Positions 25,701 to 38,878 of a stretch of 64,000 nucleotides of DNA are shown piece after piece. How positions within the stretch are numbered: the first letter of the stretch is position 1; each line of letters opens with the position of its first letter. Below the pieces are notes generated by a model that saw only the letters and a list, made by a program, of their open reading frames with translations, was not told the DNA's origin and made no database searches. The position numbers and the translations under genes are program-made. Origin of the DNA: Chrysomallon squamiferum (taxonomy: Eukaryota > Mollusca > Gastropoda > Neomphalida > Peltospiridae); the NCBI GenBank assembly GCA_012295275.1, contig CM022679.1, forward strand, positions 3,759,412 through 3,823,411, written 5' to 3'.

Positions 25701-27043
25701 TGTACCTTTCATAATCTATGAATGCTTCTCTAAATATAGTTTCATCTATCTGTCTTTTTCCACAGCAGAAAATTTAACATAATTTTTGTTTTATATTTAA
25801 ATTTCTGACTGAAAGAGATGTCATATGTAATTACGAAAAGTAATTTTATCCAAAGTTATACAGTATATATTTAACCATATCGATTAATTCATACACAGAG
25901 AAGGCTCGTTGATAAATATGTACGTACACAAAAGGAAAAAGATATCTCCAATGAATTTCGCATAAGGTCAGTTATGACAAGGGAGTAGTGGAGAATAGTT
26001 AATATACTTGTAACAGAGTTTGTGGACTTATGAACATGCGATTAAAATCTAACGTGTAGAAAAAATAAAAGTTATCAGATACAACAGATTCTGACTATAT
26101 GCCATTTATTTGCAAGGTATAAACTGCAGACTCCTTCGTATCAATTTTTGATTTTTAATTAAATCTTTCCCTTTAATGACTATTAGTAAACTCGCTTTTG
26201 CAGTTACCCGCTTTCTATTTCTCTGTCATTTGATTAATATATCCTTGTATAACGAAAATAAATCTTTGGTTTACTTCTTTCATTTTATTATCTTATCCTG
26301 ACAGTCGTACTAAGCAGCAAATAATCTGTATTATACCACTGTAACATTAGTCAGTGGAAATACACTGCGCAGCCGCAATACACCGTCACATCCGTATAAA
26401 AAAAAGTTCATACACCTCTGTGAGCCTTTGAGGAATTCTCTTACAGTTGTATCAGTTGATCATTGGCAGTAATCACCTTTAACAAAAATAAGTAACCAAC
26501 ACTTTCTGTACACAACTTTGTTAAAAGTCTTCCCCATATGGTTTTTAAATCTATTTCCAGATTCAATCTGCATAGAATTTACCTGAAAGTCAGAGACCGA
26601 TACTTTCCTTTCACAATTTGTGATTTTTGATGTTAACATTTAATCTTTTGTCTGTTATAGGATATGTTTTTTGTTCATAATTTTTTTGTGTGTGTGTGTG
26701 TGTGTATGTGTGTGAAATATCATTTAGGTTTTAATATTTATTATTATATTGCAAATAAGGGAAATCAAAGTGGGTGATTTAAACATTTCATTTGTGTGCG
26801 GTGCTTTTTTGTCTTTAAGCGTAGTCACCTGAAGTCTGGGACACAGCTACACTTTTGTAAATAGTGAGCTAGCTGCTACAGGCTAACTCTCATTTATTTA
26901 TCTTTATTCTTTTCTTTTCTTCTTCTTCTGATTATTATTATTATTTTATTCTATTCGGTGCACTATCGTCTTTTTTTAATTTTTGTTATCCGTATTTTAG
27001 TTCATGTTATGTAAATAAAGAATTTTTTAATTGCTATTTTCAT

Positions 27044-27243
27044 AAATGGATAAAAACTTTTGTATAGGTAAACAGAGAAAGAGATATTATGTTCCTAAAA
27101 ACTGTACAATATACTACGACTGCACCTACCTTAAGACATTAGTAAGGCCTTGTGCAACTGGCACCTTCTTCAACTTTGATCTGCAGATGTGTGTACACAG
27201 ATATCAAACCACGTGCGGAAACTATAAGAAGAAAAAGAAATAG
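27044..27243 (+). pseudogene. Orphaned CBM14 exon of gene 3
   Basis: It still encodes six cysteines with correct spacing and a Lys-rich tail, but the AG of its acceptor is gone. The frame is open, so the loss is probably recent or the segment has been maintained by exchange with its sisters. Confidence 0.8.
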
Positions 27244-30066
27244 TAATAATGATAATGAAATTTATTCACACATTTATATATAATTTAGATCTAATTGTCA
27301 TTTAATTATTAAAAACCAATATACTACATTATACAATTCACAGATGTCAGTATACAATTTGTTTTTGTAATTTTGAACATTTTCTATTAACAGAACTAAT
27401 TTTATTTATGATTTTATGTACCGTAGAAAGTTCATGTTTCGATACTCATACCCTTAATATGCTAGGAAGAAGTTTTAAATATATTTAAGCGTTATTTTTT
27501 ATATCTATAATATATTTATTATTGTTATGCCTGATCGTTTGATAAAAAAATATTTATTCACCTTAATAAAAATTATAATTATGAAAAGCTATGTACATAC
27601 ACTTTATGCTACAAATAAAAATTAAAGGTGCTTGTCTTACTACATGTAATTGTGTATAATAATAATTACAAATTAAATGGTATAATTCAAAAATCTCTGT
27701 CTGTTTATAATTACGACAAGATAATAATTGAAAATACTTAATTAACAATGGCAGTTAATCAACACCGCTATTGCAAACAAATGGATCAAAAGCTATTTAA
27801 AATAGTATTAATTCAGTAATAAAAATAACAGAAATACTATTGAAATGCGCATGATATATAGTGCATGCAATATCGAAAATAAGAATAAGCGATTGTTTAT
27901 AACATTTAATGATTAAAACATTCACAGAGAAGCAATTATGGAGCAGGTCAGTAAAAAAAATAAAAATAAAATATACGCATATCGATTCATTTCGCATACT
28001 CGAAGAAAATAATGATAGACCTGTAACGTGGTATTAAATTACAACAGTTCAAGTAAAACTATCGCTTACACGAACCAGTATTAATCTAACTTTCCTGTAT
28101 GCCCAAGGACTTGGCAGATTAATCGATTAGTATCCGCCATACGATTACATAATATTAACTCCAGAGTTAAAGGAAAAGGGCTGTAAAAGATGAGTCTCAG
28201 AATACCACTTAGTATATTTTTCAGTGGAGCTAGCAAAGATGAATCGAAGAATTAATAAGTTCTTTGTTCGAAAATATACTAGCTGAATTTCCAGTAAATC
28301 GTTGAATCATTCAATAAATGTCGGATTCCAGATTAAGTAAATGTTCCTCAGTGGTTTAACAAAGGTTCTGGCTACTGCTTAACGTGTATGGGAAGATACA
28401 TATAAAGATTTCTCGTTTCCTATCATTATTTTACAAGAAAAGACATAATATTTAACAATCGCTAAAACTAAATTGACGAGATATGTTGTTAAATATTATA
28501 TCAGTATTCGTTTCGTTTTCTCTGAGCTATGATGGAGTATTTTGCAGTATGCTAGGACTCTTCATGTATACTTTTCTCTTTCTAGTGAGGTTGACGAATG
28601 TATAGGATGTACAAAGAGACAAGATAATCAGATTTCGTTTTTAAATATTATCATTAAGAAAAAGAGAAAAGTTTCTTTGATATTTGCTCCAAGTCTCTTA
28701 ATCCGCTAATGAACTTGTACATGAGGAATGTATCTGATCCACAGATTCCTAAAGAAATAAAACAAAAATCTTATAAAAGTTTATTTTTTCATGTAACAGA
28801 TACAAATTTCATTTCGTACTCTTTTTTTTTTTTAAATATTTTTATTTTTTTTTATTTTTGAATTTCATTATAAAAATAATTATATCGCGATATTACTGTT
28901 TCCTATCTTCTCTTTCCTTCTTTCTTATCTTAGTTTTTGATTATATTCCCACCAGCAGAAGCAAAAGTCGTAACAAAATATTTACTAAAATCTCTGCTAA
29001 AATCACATAGGTGTAAGTCCGTTCTATTAGTTGATTGTTAATAATACAAGAAAAATGCTCTGAACCTAAATTATTAGTAAAACTAACCTGCAATCTTTTC
29101 TAGACGCTGAGTTTTTCTTTTCAAGAGAGCATCCTCATATCCCCAGTAACCCCCCCCCCAAATATGATTACGTCAGCTTCAAAATTCACTGGATTTGCTA
29201 AGAATACGAAACCGTACACAATTTTAATTTAAAAGAAAATGATAGATTTCTTGTTTCTTTCTTTCTTTTTTGTTTGTTTTTTGTTTGTTTGTTTCTTTGT
29301 TTGATTCGTTTGTTGTTGTGTTTTCTTTAGATGATATTTATTATTTTTAAATAAATAGTTGCACTGAATATTGCACATTTTATACTATTACTTAGTCGTA
29401 ACTAAATAACTAGAAAACACTGCCAGAAATAAAGTGTTAATATTAATCAGAATAAAAACAAAGAAAACCCGCGTAAATTCGATATTATTTTACATTTCTT
29501 TGAATAATATCAAGAAAGTTTTTATATTATCATCAACATAGAAATGATATACTTTAAAAGAATCACATCAAAAATACTTTTATAGAAATATCAGAGAATG
29601 ATAATGATTCAAAAAATTTAAACGCAAAAAAAATTCAACGAAAAAACACAACTCCATATTGGCGACGCCATTGTTTAAGGTCAAGGTGACGTCTTTTACG
29701 ACGTAGTCTTGTCTATATAGGACGGCAAAATGGAATGACGTAAGCCTGAGGGTTCTTTTTATAAAACAATTGAACATCCACTACCCCGTTGATTTATATC
29801 CGGGATGTGGAAAAACGGGACGCTGATTAAACAGCTAATCTCAAGGAGTGTTTCTTTGTTCACTGGATCCTGCATCCTGCATCTTGGTGCTGTGTTTGGT
29901 TGGAAATCGTCTGCAGCCCTCAACGATGACAGGATGGAATCCAGTGACCAAATGAAACAAAAACAAAACGAAATGTAGAAAAGGAGCAACAATGTTTATA
30001 TCTAAAACTGTTTAAAATTTATTTTCAATTTTAAAAGGTTTATTTGTTTATTGTTTTTATTATTGT

Positions 30067-30107
<41 letters not shown>

Positions 30108-30329
30108 CAGTAATAGAAATTATTTCAGTCTTTATATTTGACTTTTATTACATTACTCATAGCAAGATATCTATATATATATATATATATATATATTTAC
30201 AGAATAAAGTTAAACTTTAAATGTGAAGATCTGATTTAAAAAGTGTTCGAGAAAATCACGGGCACCAAATTAAAATATTTGTACTTAGCCACTGGTATTC
30301 GTAGACGTATTTCTTCCGAATGCTATCTG
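27244..30329. other. Central spacer at the turning point of the two arms (left part)
   Basis: The first roughly 500 nt are 3'-flank sequence shared with genes 1 and 2. From about 27760 I see mostly unique AT-rich sequence. A short open frame on the - strand at 29759-29992 starts hydrophobic (MLLLFYISFCFCFIW) but has no recognised relatives or splice support. Poly(T) lies at about 30069-30104. Confidence 0.6.
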
Positions 30330-30443
30330 ATATCATTTAGTAGCGTAATTTCCCTTTACCACAAAACTCCCCGTTGAAGTCTTCACGATCTAGTGCCCAG
30401 ATTAAATCTCCTCTAAAGTAGCATCATATTTTTGTGAAGCACG
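30330..30443 (-). pseudogene. Relic GH18 exon 9
   Basis: Read on the - strand it gives CFTKI-stop-CYFRGDLIW, then [16 protein letters not shown], then stops. This aligns to exon 9 of genes 4-6 ([24 protein letters not shown]). No other exon of this copy was found nearby. It marks a vanished gene on the - strand side. Confidence 0.8.
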
Positions 30444-31675
30444 TTCACTCATTTCTGAATCAGTGTTATGCGCCTCACACAGTTATAGTCTATGAGGTGG
30501 CTCTAAATTCAAAAACGACCCCAAATAATCAGACGGTTCCATCGTAGTTTTAGTTTAGAAATACTTTACGACTGCAGATACTGCTACAGAGATATATTAT
30601 GAAAGAAGCAAAACACATACATAACACCTTACTTAAATCAATGGGGGAGAGAAAACTGCAGTGAAGGGGCAAAACTCCCAGCTATTGTCGACTTGTTGCA
30701 TACCATGGTGGGTGTTTTCCCCAGCTCTGACAGCCTTACCTCGATCACTTTTCTGGCCAAAAGCCAAAAATCATTTATTTTTTTATCTGCATCAATCGAC
30801 GTTAGACGTAAAAATTATTACGGAACAATTACATTTCAGGAAAATAATAAAGTACCAAGAGACCTTTTTTTTTTTTTTTTGTCTTTTTTTTACCGTTCTA
30901 CTTCAATTTGTAATAAACACAAGTGGCTCTTAAAATGTATACACTGTTATCCTTCTGGCATCTACGAATATAATTCTTATAAACCGATGTTACTGCCTAG
31001 AAAGAGAAGAATAAATATCCATAAAATATGCTGAGAACGAACAATGAGAACATTAGTCGTGTCACGAAATAACAGAACAAAACAACAGAAAATAGTAAAC
31101 TTAACATGACAAACACGTAAACATCTGTGAAGACTGGATATAAAATAAATTAATAATTTATAAATTATTCAATATTTGAACGGCAGTTTTTGCTTGAAAC
31201 AGAAGGGAGTGTAGTATTGAAAATATGATATTACTCTTATTGTTCCATCAAAATGTTTTATTTTCTGATATTCATTTAATTCGTCCTGATATCAGACTTT
31301 ATAAGCGTACAACAAAATGATGATAATAAGTTTTCAAAGCAAAAAATAAAAATGTAATGGCTTGCTTTTTTATTTATTTCTTTATTTATTTATTTTTACA
31401 GATTTTTATACATTTAAAAACAAAATTTTGCATATATATATTTGTATTTTCTTTCTTTTTTATATATTTTTATTATTTTATTATTTTTTTCTTTATTTGC
31501 TTGCGTTTTATAAATTAGTTTGTTAATTTTTTTTTTTTAAATAATAAAACTGGCCAGTGCCATTTCCACCATTACTGAAAATAGACATCACAGTTTACTG
31601 GATGCCAAGAAAGTTTTTGCCTGGAATGAACAAGAGAGTGAAGTTTCACGAAAGACTGAGTACTCTTACAGGAAA

Positions 31676-31718
<43 letters not shown>

Positions 31719-32047
31719 TTATCATTTCATTCTATTAACCAAAAGTCTAATTTAATCCACTGGTATGAAAAATAATAGCAGTGAATAATAAAAATAAAAT
31801 AAATTGTGAAATGGCTCTGGACGCAAAGGTATTAATCATATTTACCCCTTGATGTAGTGGGAAGAAATGATATTTCCAGAACACAACAATTCGCTTGTAG
31901 TATTATTTTATTATTGGAAAATTTCATTAAGACTTCAAGCAACGATTGTATTTACTGGTGTTTACGTCATACTACGAATTTTAAAATTCAATAATAAACT
32001 TTTTGGAATAATCACATAAATAACCAGTCTATAATAACTTGAACTAG

Positions 32048-32390
32048 TACAAGTACCGGACCAATTATCCGGACTCTTTAGGGCCTGAGGCATTCCGGAT
32101 TTCTGGATTTTCCGGTTTTCTGGTACCAACGCATGTAAATACGTAAATAATTTGGCATAAAATATTTTAAAATTAAAAACATAAAGAAAATTGACGATAC
32201 TCAACTGCAGCGACTCGACACGTAAACAATGTGGCGAGTGAATGAACGCCACGCGGCTTGAAAGAGTTGTTCCGGTCTGGTGAGGACAGCGCCTGCGCGC
32301 GATCTATGAAAATAGTGTCGGAAAAAAACCTTCCGGTTTTCCGGTCTTTCCGGATTTCAGGAGGCCAGATAATTGGTCCGGACAATTGTA
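32048..32390. mobile_element. Short non-autonomous DNA transposon with CCGGACCAATTAT inverted ends
   Basis: The left end TACAAGTACCGGACCAATTA is matched by the reverse complement of the right end, TACAATTGTCCGGACCAATT. Both ends carry further TTCCGG/CCGGAAA repeats inward. The size is about 340 bp, with TA at the borders, and the interior is GC-richer than its surroundings. TA targets and this end type fit the Tc1/mariner/pogo superfamily; the exact family is not identified. No transposase frame is visible. Confidence 0.65.
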
Positions 32391-32579
32391 TTGTATTAAA
32401 TGCTAAACGTGACAGAGGAAAAAGAAATAATAAAATTAAGAAACACAGCTAAACCAAACATGTATTTTCTGTATCAGGGTTGTGTCAATGGTTTCATAAT
32501 TATTCATTAAGCAGGATTTTTTTCAGTATAATGTCCATTTCCTACTTTATGCATGACAATTACGGTACCTTTATATGTA

Positions 32580-32580
<1 letters not shown>

Positions 32581-32636
<56 letters not shown>

Positions 32637-32661
32637 CACATACATACATACATACACACGG

Positions 32662-32716
<55 letters not shown>
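32581..32716. repeat. Compound (TA)n-(CATA)n-(GA)n microsatellite
   Basis: About 24 TA units, then CACACATACATA, then about 27 GA units. Low-complexity frames here are not genes. Confidence 0.95.
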
Positions 32717-32718
<2 letters not shown>

Positions 32719-33278
32719 TCAAAGATACAAAGTTTTAGGTTTATTCATTTGTTATATATTGAAAACAAAATCTGAATGTTTATGGAAAGCAAATTTTATT
32801 TGAGTCTTCCTTTTTGACACTATTTGCAGTTCTCTGTGGTTTCAGTCAATTACCTGATAAAAGAAAAACAAAAACATAAAAGCAGCTAATTAACTAATAA
32901 AGAAACCATGAACATCGCAAACGTGTATTTAATGGGTATATAGGTATACGTATATTAACTCCACTGTGTGTATACATATATATATTCTTTATTTAATACA
33001 AAAGAAAAAACCAGTTTTAAATTAAAAAAAACAATATGTGTATAAAAATAATAAAACAAAAATTAATATTATCGAAATACTGTACAGTATTTATGGGAGT
33101 TATTTGTTTTAATAATTAGAATTTCATACTCTTTTTCATATAATAAAATTAGAAAGCACACTATACCTTAACTTCGAAAGGTCTACAATGAAAAGATATA
33201 TTCAATCATAGAACGTGATTTTATTCAAACTGTCTTCATATAACATTATATTTGTTTTATAAGTATTTCGGATTTCAT

Positions 33279-33284
33279 TTTATT
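33279..33284 (-). terminator. Possible poly(A) signal of gene 4
   Basis: AATAAA on the - strand, about 180 nt after the TGA at 33463. No downstream GU-rich element was checked. Confidence 0.3.
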
Positions 33285-33462
33285 AGCTAAATTATAATAT
33301 TAATTTTCATTTTATGTGTTAAATATGCAAAAGAGCACCTGAACCTTCGCGTATTTGTTATTTATGTATAGTGTATTTACTCTGCATCGACAGCAACATG
33401 TTTGCTAGATTTCATGTGAACTACGTTTGTCTGTCGAGCAGTGTAACAAAAAATAGTTTCAT

Positions 33463-34004
33463 TCAAGTGTTGTAGAATATCATAGACACCATAAACACCC
33501 ATTTTGAAATAATAAATATGTACTTGTATACTGGAGGACACGAACTTCCATGATCCATTTGGTCTTTGACAGTTTTTAATAACGGCCACTTTCCTCTGTC
33601 ACAGAACTCTCCATTGAAGTCATCAAGATCCACAGACCAGATCATAACTCCTCCGTAATGGTGTACAATGGCGAAGCACACCTGTAAATGAGACGTGCTG
33701 CACGTATTTGTTTTGTGTGTGTGTAGTATTCGTGTATCATTTCTGGATCATTTAGATCAGAGTACTGGCAGCGGGTTTCAGTTCATCCACAAATGAAACA
33801 AATGGTTTTAGGTAGTTTTCTGAACACTGAATCATGCTATTTATTTAAGCAGAATTTACGAAAATTTCTAATCTGGCATCCAGTATTTTTTCATGACATG
33901 AACTAAATGTATGTGAAAATTACTGAAAATATTTTCATATACTTATCATATTTTAAACACACCAAACATTCCATATTGTATTTAGTGTGTTTCTTTACAG
34001 TTTT

Positions 34005-34035
<31 letters not shown>

Positions 34036-37012
34036 TTTTTTCGCATTTAATCTGATGACTGTGGTCTTGTTCAAAACTTAGTATTCAGCAATGACGTACA
34101 AAATTCTGAACTTTAACATAATTATAATTCAACAATTTATATTGCGGGTAAAATTCAGAGGCACATCATTGCAGGTAACTTGTATAGGTTTGTAATTTAT
34201 CAGACATTCAAATATCTAATATTTACAAGTATGGAAGACACAGTCAATAATAAACTAATTGTTCCAGTGTGATGTAGCATGAAAGTATATATCAGAGATG
34301 CCGCTGCATATAAAAAAACAAACAGTAATGTTGTCTTGAAGATTTACAGAAATGAAATAAAGTTGGCTAATTTGCTTTTCCTTTAATTATTATGTTTTCT
34401 TATATAAATACCATCTTATTTATCTATTTCTGTTTTACTTCGCTTAGTTATTGCTAATCATTTTCTGTGAAGCGTTGATGAAGGTAAATGCAGAGAATTA
34501 AGAGGATAAAGAGACTTTGTCTAGGGGTAAAAAACAACTAGATACGTTTATTGTACATATTTTCAACAACAACAAAAACACATCTTACGTCAAACTACTT
34601 CTTTAGGAATACAGGCATGGGATGCATTTTTTGTACAAATACAGCACATAACATCAGAAGAAGATATTTTAAGAAACAGAAACATTTATTAATCCACCGG
34701 AAATATTCACCTTAATTCGAATACTCTCGGCGTCTTCGAATCCTACCCACTGATTTCCACTAACTATGTAATTAACGTGTTCTTCAACCGTGAAACGTTC
34801 TGAATGCGGTGTTTTCAGTAATCTACATACCTAATTAATTTAATATTGAAAAAATATTTTAAAAGATGAAATGAATAAATTAGAATATTTTAATAACAAA
34901 AAAAAAAACGATTTATTTATTTTTTAATTATATCACATCGATAAAAAAAAAAAAAAAAAAAAACTTGTTGCATATTACTCATAATACAAATGTACTAAAG
35001 GTAAGGAATGCATCAAAGAATAAATTCACATTTAAATAAATAAGTATTTTCTGTCTCACATGCATGCGAACATACATATAAATGTGTGTATATCTGACCT
35101 CGTAATGTGCCAGAAATCCTTCAGTTTGAGTGTACAAACCACGTCTTCCTGGAAAAGCAGGCGCATTTAGACCAGTTTCGTTTGATGTGAGAGTAAACGA
35201 TCGACCGTAGAATGCTAGACCCAGATTTAGTTTTTCTTTAGGACAGTCTTTACTTTGCCATTTCTTCATTTCACCTGCCTGTAAAAAAAAAAAAAAAAAA
35301 CAAATGAAGTGAAAATAAGAAATCTAAAATAAATAAATTAAAAAAACCAAAAAAAATTGTTAAATACATTTAAAAAGATAAATGATTGCCTATACATTTA
35401 ACGAAAATGTAAAAGTAAAAATTAAACTTGTTACAGATACTGTACTTTAATAATGAATGTTTAGTATAAACAATTAAGAATAGCCAGCAAAAAAAAAAAA
35501 AAATCCTTTGAGAAAGCTGTTTATATTATTATCATGCAGTTATAATTAATAAATAAACATAACTCACAACACTATTTTCCGAAAGTGTTTTCGGATAAAG
35601 TGGACTGATGTGTCCGGTTACCTTTTCCCAAGGTCCGTGAAAGTCGTAGGTGATGACATTTAGGAAATCAACATTTCTGAAACGTACAGAACTCTTTAAA
35701 GTAAAAGTTTCAGAAAATAAGATTATAATTTCTTATTACATTAACTAAAGAAAAACATCACAATGTTAAGAAATAGCTTCATCTGAAAGATTTTTGTCTT
35801 GCTTCACCTTAACTCATTTCAACTAGTGTCATCCTAAAGTAGTTTATCAAAAACACTGATAGTGATGTCATCTGTATAAGTAATATTTTGTGATCACAAT
35901 GAAATGGATTTATATTTAAGTTCTCCTTTCTCATGTATCAATAATTACAAAAAAAGTCTAAATGCACTACTTTTAATAATTATTAAAATAAAAATTTATT
36001 TCGATGTTAATTAATATTCATTCACATGTTCGACAAAGATACTGTTTTATGAATATTGCATAGTTTGGGTTTTTAACTGAGTTCATTCTGTTATATTTAG
36101 ACGTATACAACCTGCATATCAAGTTTACAATGGGTCTGTGTCCTAAAACGTCAAACTGAGGATTGGCAGATACGATCAAGAGCAGTTTTGGTTTTCCTGG
36201 TAGTCTTCTTTCTTTAGTAAACGCCGACTGCAACAGCTGGAAAAAGAACAAATAACAAAATTTGAAAAACCTGTTTCGGAGTAGCAACTAATTAACAGAA
36301 GTACATTATCAAAATTTCAGTCAGTTCTTAAAAAAAAAAACAAGAAAAACTATAAAAAAAAAAAATAAATAAATAAATAAATAAATAAATTAAAAAAAAA
36401 AAAACGATCTAAATGAAATGAAATTTTGTTCTAACTATGACAATGTTAACGAGAAATAAACGGGATGTTTTACCACATACACTGAAGTGAAACACATCAG
36501 GAATTCACTACAAGTAATTCTCAATTGTAACATCAGATACTGGTATGTTTTCTGTTATTTTGTTCCCTTTCATTTTGTGAATCGTTTAACATCGAGATAA
36601 GGTTACATTCAACACATTCACTGTAAAATAAGTTAACATGATTAATTTTACCTGCACAATCAAGGCAAACATGTCACGTGTCTTTTCTTCAGTTTTGCTG
36701 GTGAGTGGATATTTCCAATGCAAATCTAGTCCATCAAATCTGTGTTTTCTTAAGAAACGGATTACCCTTTGGACAAAACGTTCTCGAATCATTTCAGATG
36801 AAGTAAGTTTTCCGAAATAAAGACTGTAACTGTTCCAGCCATCAATGGAGACAAGTGTCTTGGTGTGCACATATGATTGGCCAACGGTCTGAAACCGTTC
36901 ATACCTTTAAGTAAAAAAAATTATTAAAATTAGTGAAATACTGAACATTTCAAAAAGGTGTGTTTTATTAGTTCACAAATTGTATTTCAGATTTCAAATT
37001 CAGACGATTCCA

Positions 37013-37047
<35 letters not shown>

Positions 37048-38722
37048 TTCAGTGTTATATTTTATTAAAATATTCAAATTAATCTTTTATCTGATGATGA
37101 AATGAAATATGATCTACCAATATAAACACTATATTACGTAATATGTAACTAATGTAACCTACATTCCTGTGAAATCGCCAGTAGATTCATCATTCCACTC
37201 TAAAGCTACCAGTTCAACTGTAAGAAAGAGAAGTGTGACGAATAAATCCTATAATATGTTCGTATACGTTCGCATATATTTTTATTGTATATATAAATAA
37301 AAGGTAGAGACAGAGATAGACAGACAGATAAACAGACAGATACATGTGTGAGCGTGCACATAAGTGTAGCTCTCATACATACGTCTAACGGTTCTTGTCC
37401 GCAGTTGTTTGTTTGTTTTTGTTTTTGTTGTTGTTGTTGTTGTGTTTTTTTTGTTTGTTTTTTTTTGCTTTTGATGTTGTTTTGTTTGTTTTACTGTTGT
37501 TATTTTTCCCTGAATGGCTATTAAATATTATTCCAAAAATTAACAGTACTTGTACGATTTTCAGAAAATCAAATATGGTACATTAATTTAATTCGTTATA
37601 TAGATATATGTATATATAAACAATAAATTACATTATTACAAACAACATGTTATGACATAGACTAAAACTGATTCAGTTGTCTCTAACATTAATATAAATA
37701 TACAAATTCTCATCTTCCACAAAATCAGGTGCGATTATGTATGAATGACAGAGGAGAAATTTTATGTTCAGAAACAGTATATGAATTGTCTAAAACATTA
37801 ACATAAATAAATAAATCTTTATCTTCAACAAAATCAGGTACGATTATAGTATAAATTACAGAGGAGAAATAATATATTTAGAAGCTGTATATGAATTGGC
37901 ATGTATTAGCAATACGTTTCAATGAAATTTCTCTGGTTATATCCGTTCAATTCGGTTTCCCCTGTATCTACATCTGTCTGGCTTATTTCCTGAGCGAATG
38001 ATAATAATACACCTGTGTGCTGATAAAGAAAAAGAGAAAACTCAAACTGATATTTCAGTAGAAGTTTTTATCAAACTGATATCGACATTTTATCGACACC
38101 AGTTTGAAAATTTTCATACTATCTATTTCTGACCTTCATTAGTTCCAGGGACAAAACTGAGGCCTACAAACGCGTAAACGTAATGTGTACACAGAGAAGC
38201 ATCTATGTTTTCTGGTACGAATTTTGCTTTTCCATGTCTGTACTGCGCCCAGTTAGTGAAATAACAAACAATCCTTTTACGATCTAAAGAAAAAGAAAAG
38301 AAAAAAACCGAAGACAAAAACTGTAATGGAAATTTCAGAAAATAAGTAAAAATTAGGAAATCTTTAAAAAAAAGGACATTTTTCATTTTAAATAACAGTA
38401 ATGATTTGTGTTAGTATTCAGAGTTTTATTTTCAAATGACAGTTCAGAAAGAAATAATAAAGACCAATCTTTTCTGAGAACTATAACACAAAATAATTAA
38501 CAGTTTTTTTTCTGGCACAAATACAGAGCCAGCATATCGTATAAGAATGGAACTGGATACGACACCGGCACTAAATTTCATTCTTACTTTTCAAAAATCA
38601 TCTTCACTGTGGTTTCTGTTCTGAAGGCGTTCATGTTGTTAGGGATTACATTTTTTTACAGTGACAGAGAAGTGCTAAATGCGACAAGTATGTGTGAACT
38701 CATTTTCTTATGAATAGATTCG

Positions 38723-38763
<41 letters not shown>

Positions 38764-38878
38764 ATTAGTGTGTGCTGAAATAAAATGAACTATTTTTAAA
38801 TGGTGTCATACCTGTTGTGTGGATTGATGTATTTATTACCGCCAAGAAGGCCAAAACTGACATTGCTAGCGAACGCAT
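33463..38878 (-). CDS. Gene 4: chitinase-like protein (GH18), catalytically dead, no CBM14 found
   Basis: Exons on the - strand: 38878-38812, 38283-38134, 37217-37163, 36904-36652, 36236-36112, 35676-35568, 35278-35099, 34830-34711, and 33681 to a TGA at 33463. The frame is open throughout: 1278 nt, 425 aa. The signal peptide is [20 protein letters not shown]. The GGW strand motif is changed to IDGW (111-114) and the catalytic motif is [10 protein letters not shown] at 148-157 (H153, K155). Exon 9 keeps [15 protein letters not shown]. In the sister genes exon 9 ends after 155/158 nt; here a GTACAT donor sits exactly at 158 nt (exon end 33524), so the read-through tail ([13 protein letters not shown]..) may be intronic. 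I found no CBM14 exon downstream. The model is solid for exons 1-8 and uncertain at the C terminus. Confidence 0.85.
36706..36735 (-). other. Mutated GH18 catalytic motif of gene 4
   Basis: It reads [10 protein letters not shown], identical to genes 1 and 3 although the surrounding exon has diverged strongly. The shared His and Lys point to one inactivation before the arms split, or to later exchange. Confidence 0.9.
38730..38761. repeat. (CA)n microsatellite in intron 1 of gene 4
   Basis: About 15 CA units close to the exon 1 donor. Confidence 0.9.

Larger units (their letters stand above)
21393..27243 (+). pseudogene. Gene 3: chitinase-like copy with collapsed 3' end
   Basis: Exons 1-8 are intact: 21393-21459, 21799-21945, 22395-22449, 22945-23197, 23461-23585, 23835-23937, 24187-24366, 25102-25221, totalling 1050 nt. 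Exon 9 (25510-25665) has one extra base, 156 instead of 155 nt; its natural frame meets TGA at 25567-25569, giving a predicted 369-aa truncated product. Exon 10 is not found between 25665 and 27040, where genes 1 and 2 have it. The exon 11 homologue (27044-27243) has lost its acceptor (TTTTCAG became TTTTCAT at 27043). Both AATAAA signals seen in genes 1 and 2 are mutated. The catalytic motif is the inactive [10 protein letters not shown]. It is a 3'-decayed pseudogene or a gene for a truncated protein. Confidence 0.82.
30444..33278. other. Central spacer (right part)
   Basis: No coding exon recognised. It has several poly(T) tracts (for example 31678-31717), a TIR element at 32048-32390, (TA)n at about 32581-32630 and (GA)n at about 32662-32716. 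The stretch 30900-31260 resembles sequence at 40970-41200 and 43900-44160, which points to older duplications. Confidence 0.6.

Noticed and set aside
29759-29992. Small secreted protein on the - strand
   Set aside because: Hydrophobic N terminus but no splice, homology or poly(A) support; could be a retroelement fragment.
30661-31034. Overlapping + strand frames around 30.7-31.0 kb as a gene
   Set aside because: Two frames of similar length, a poly(T) inside, no splice context; similar spacer sequence recurs elsewhere in the window.
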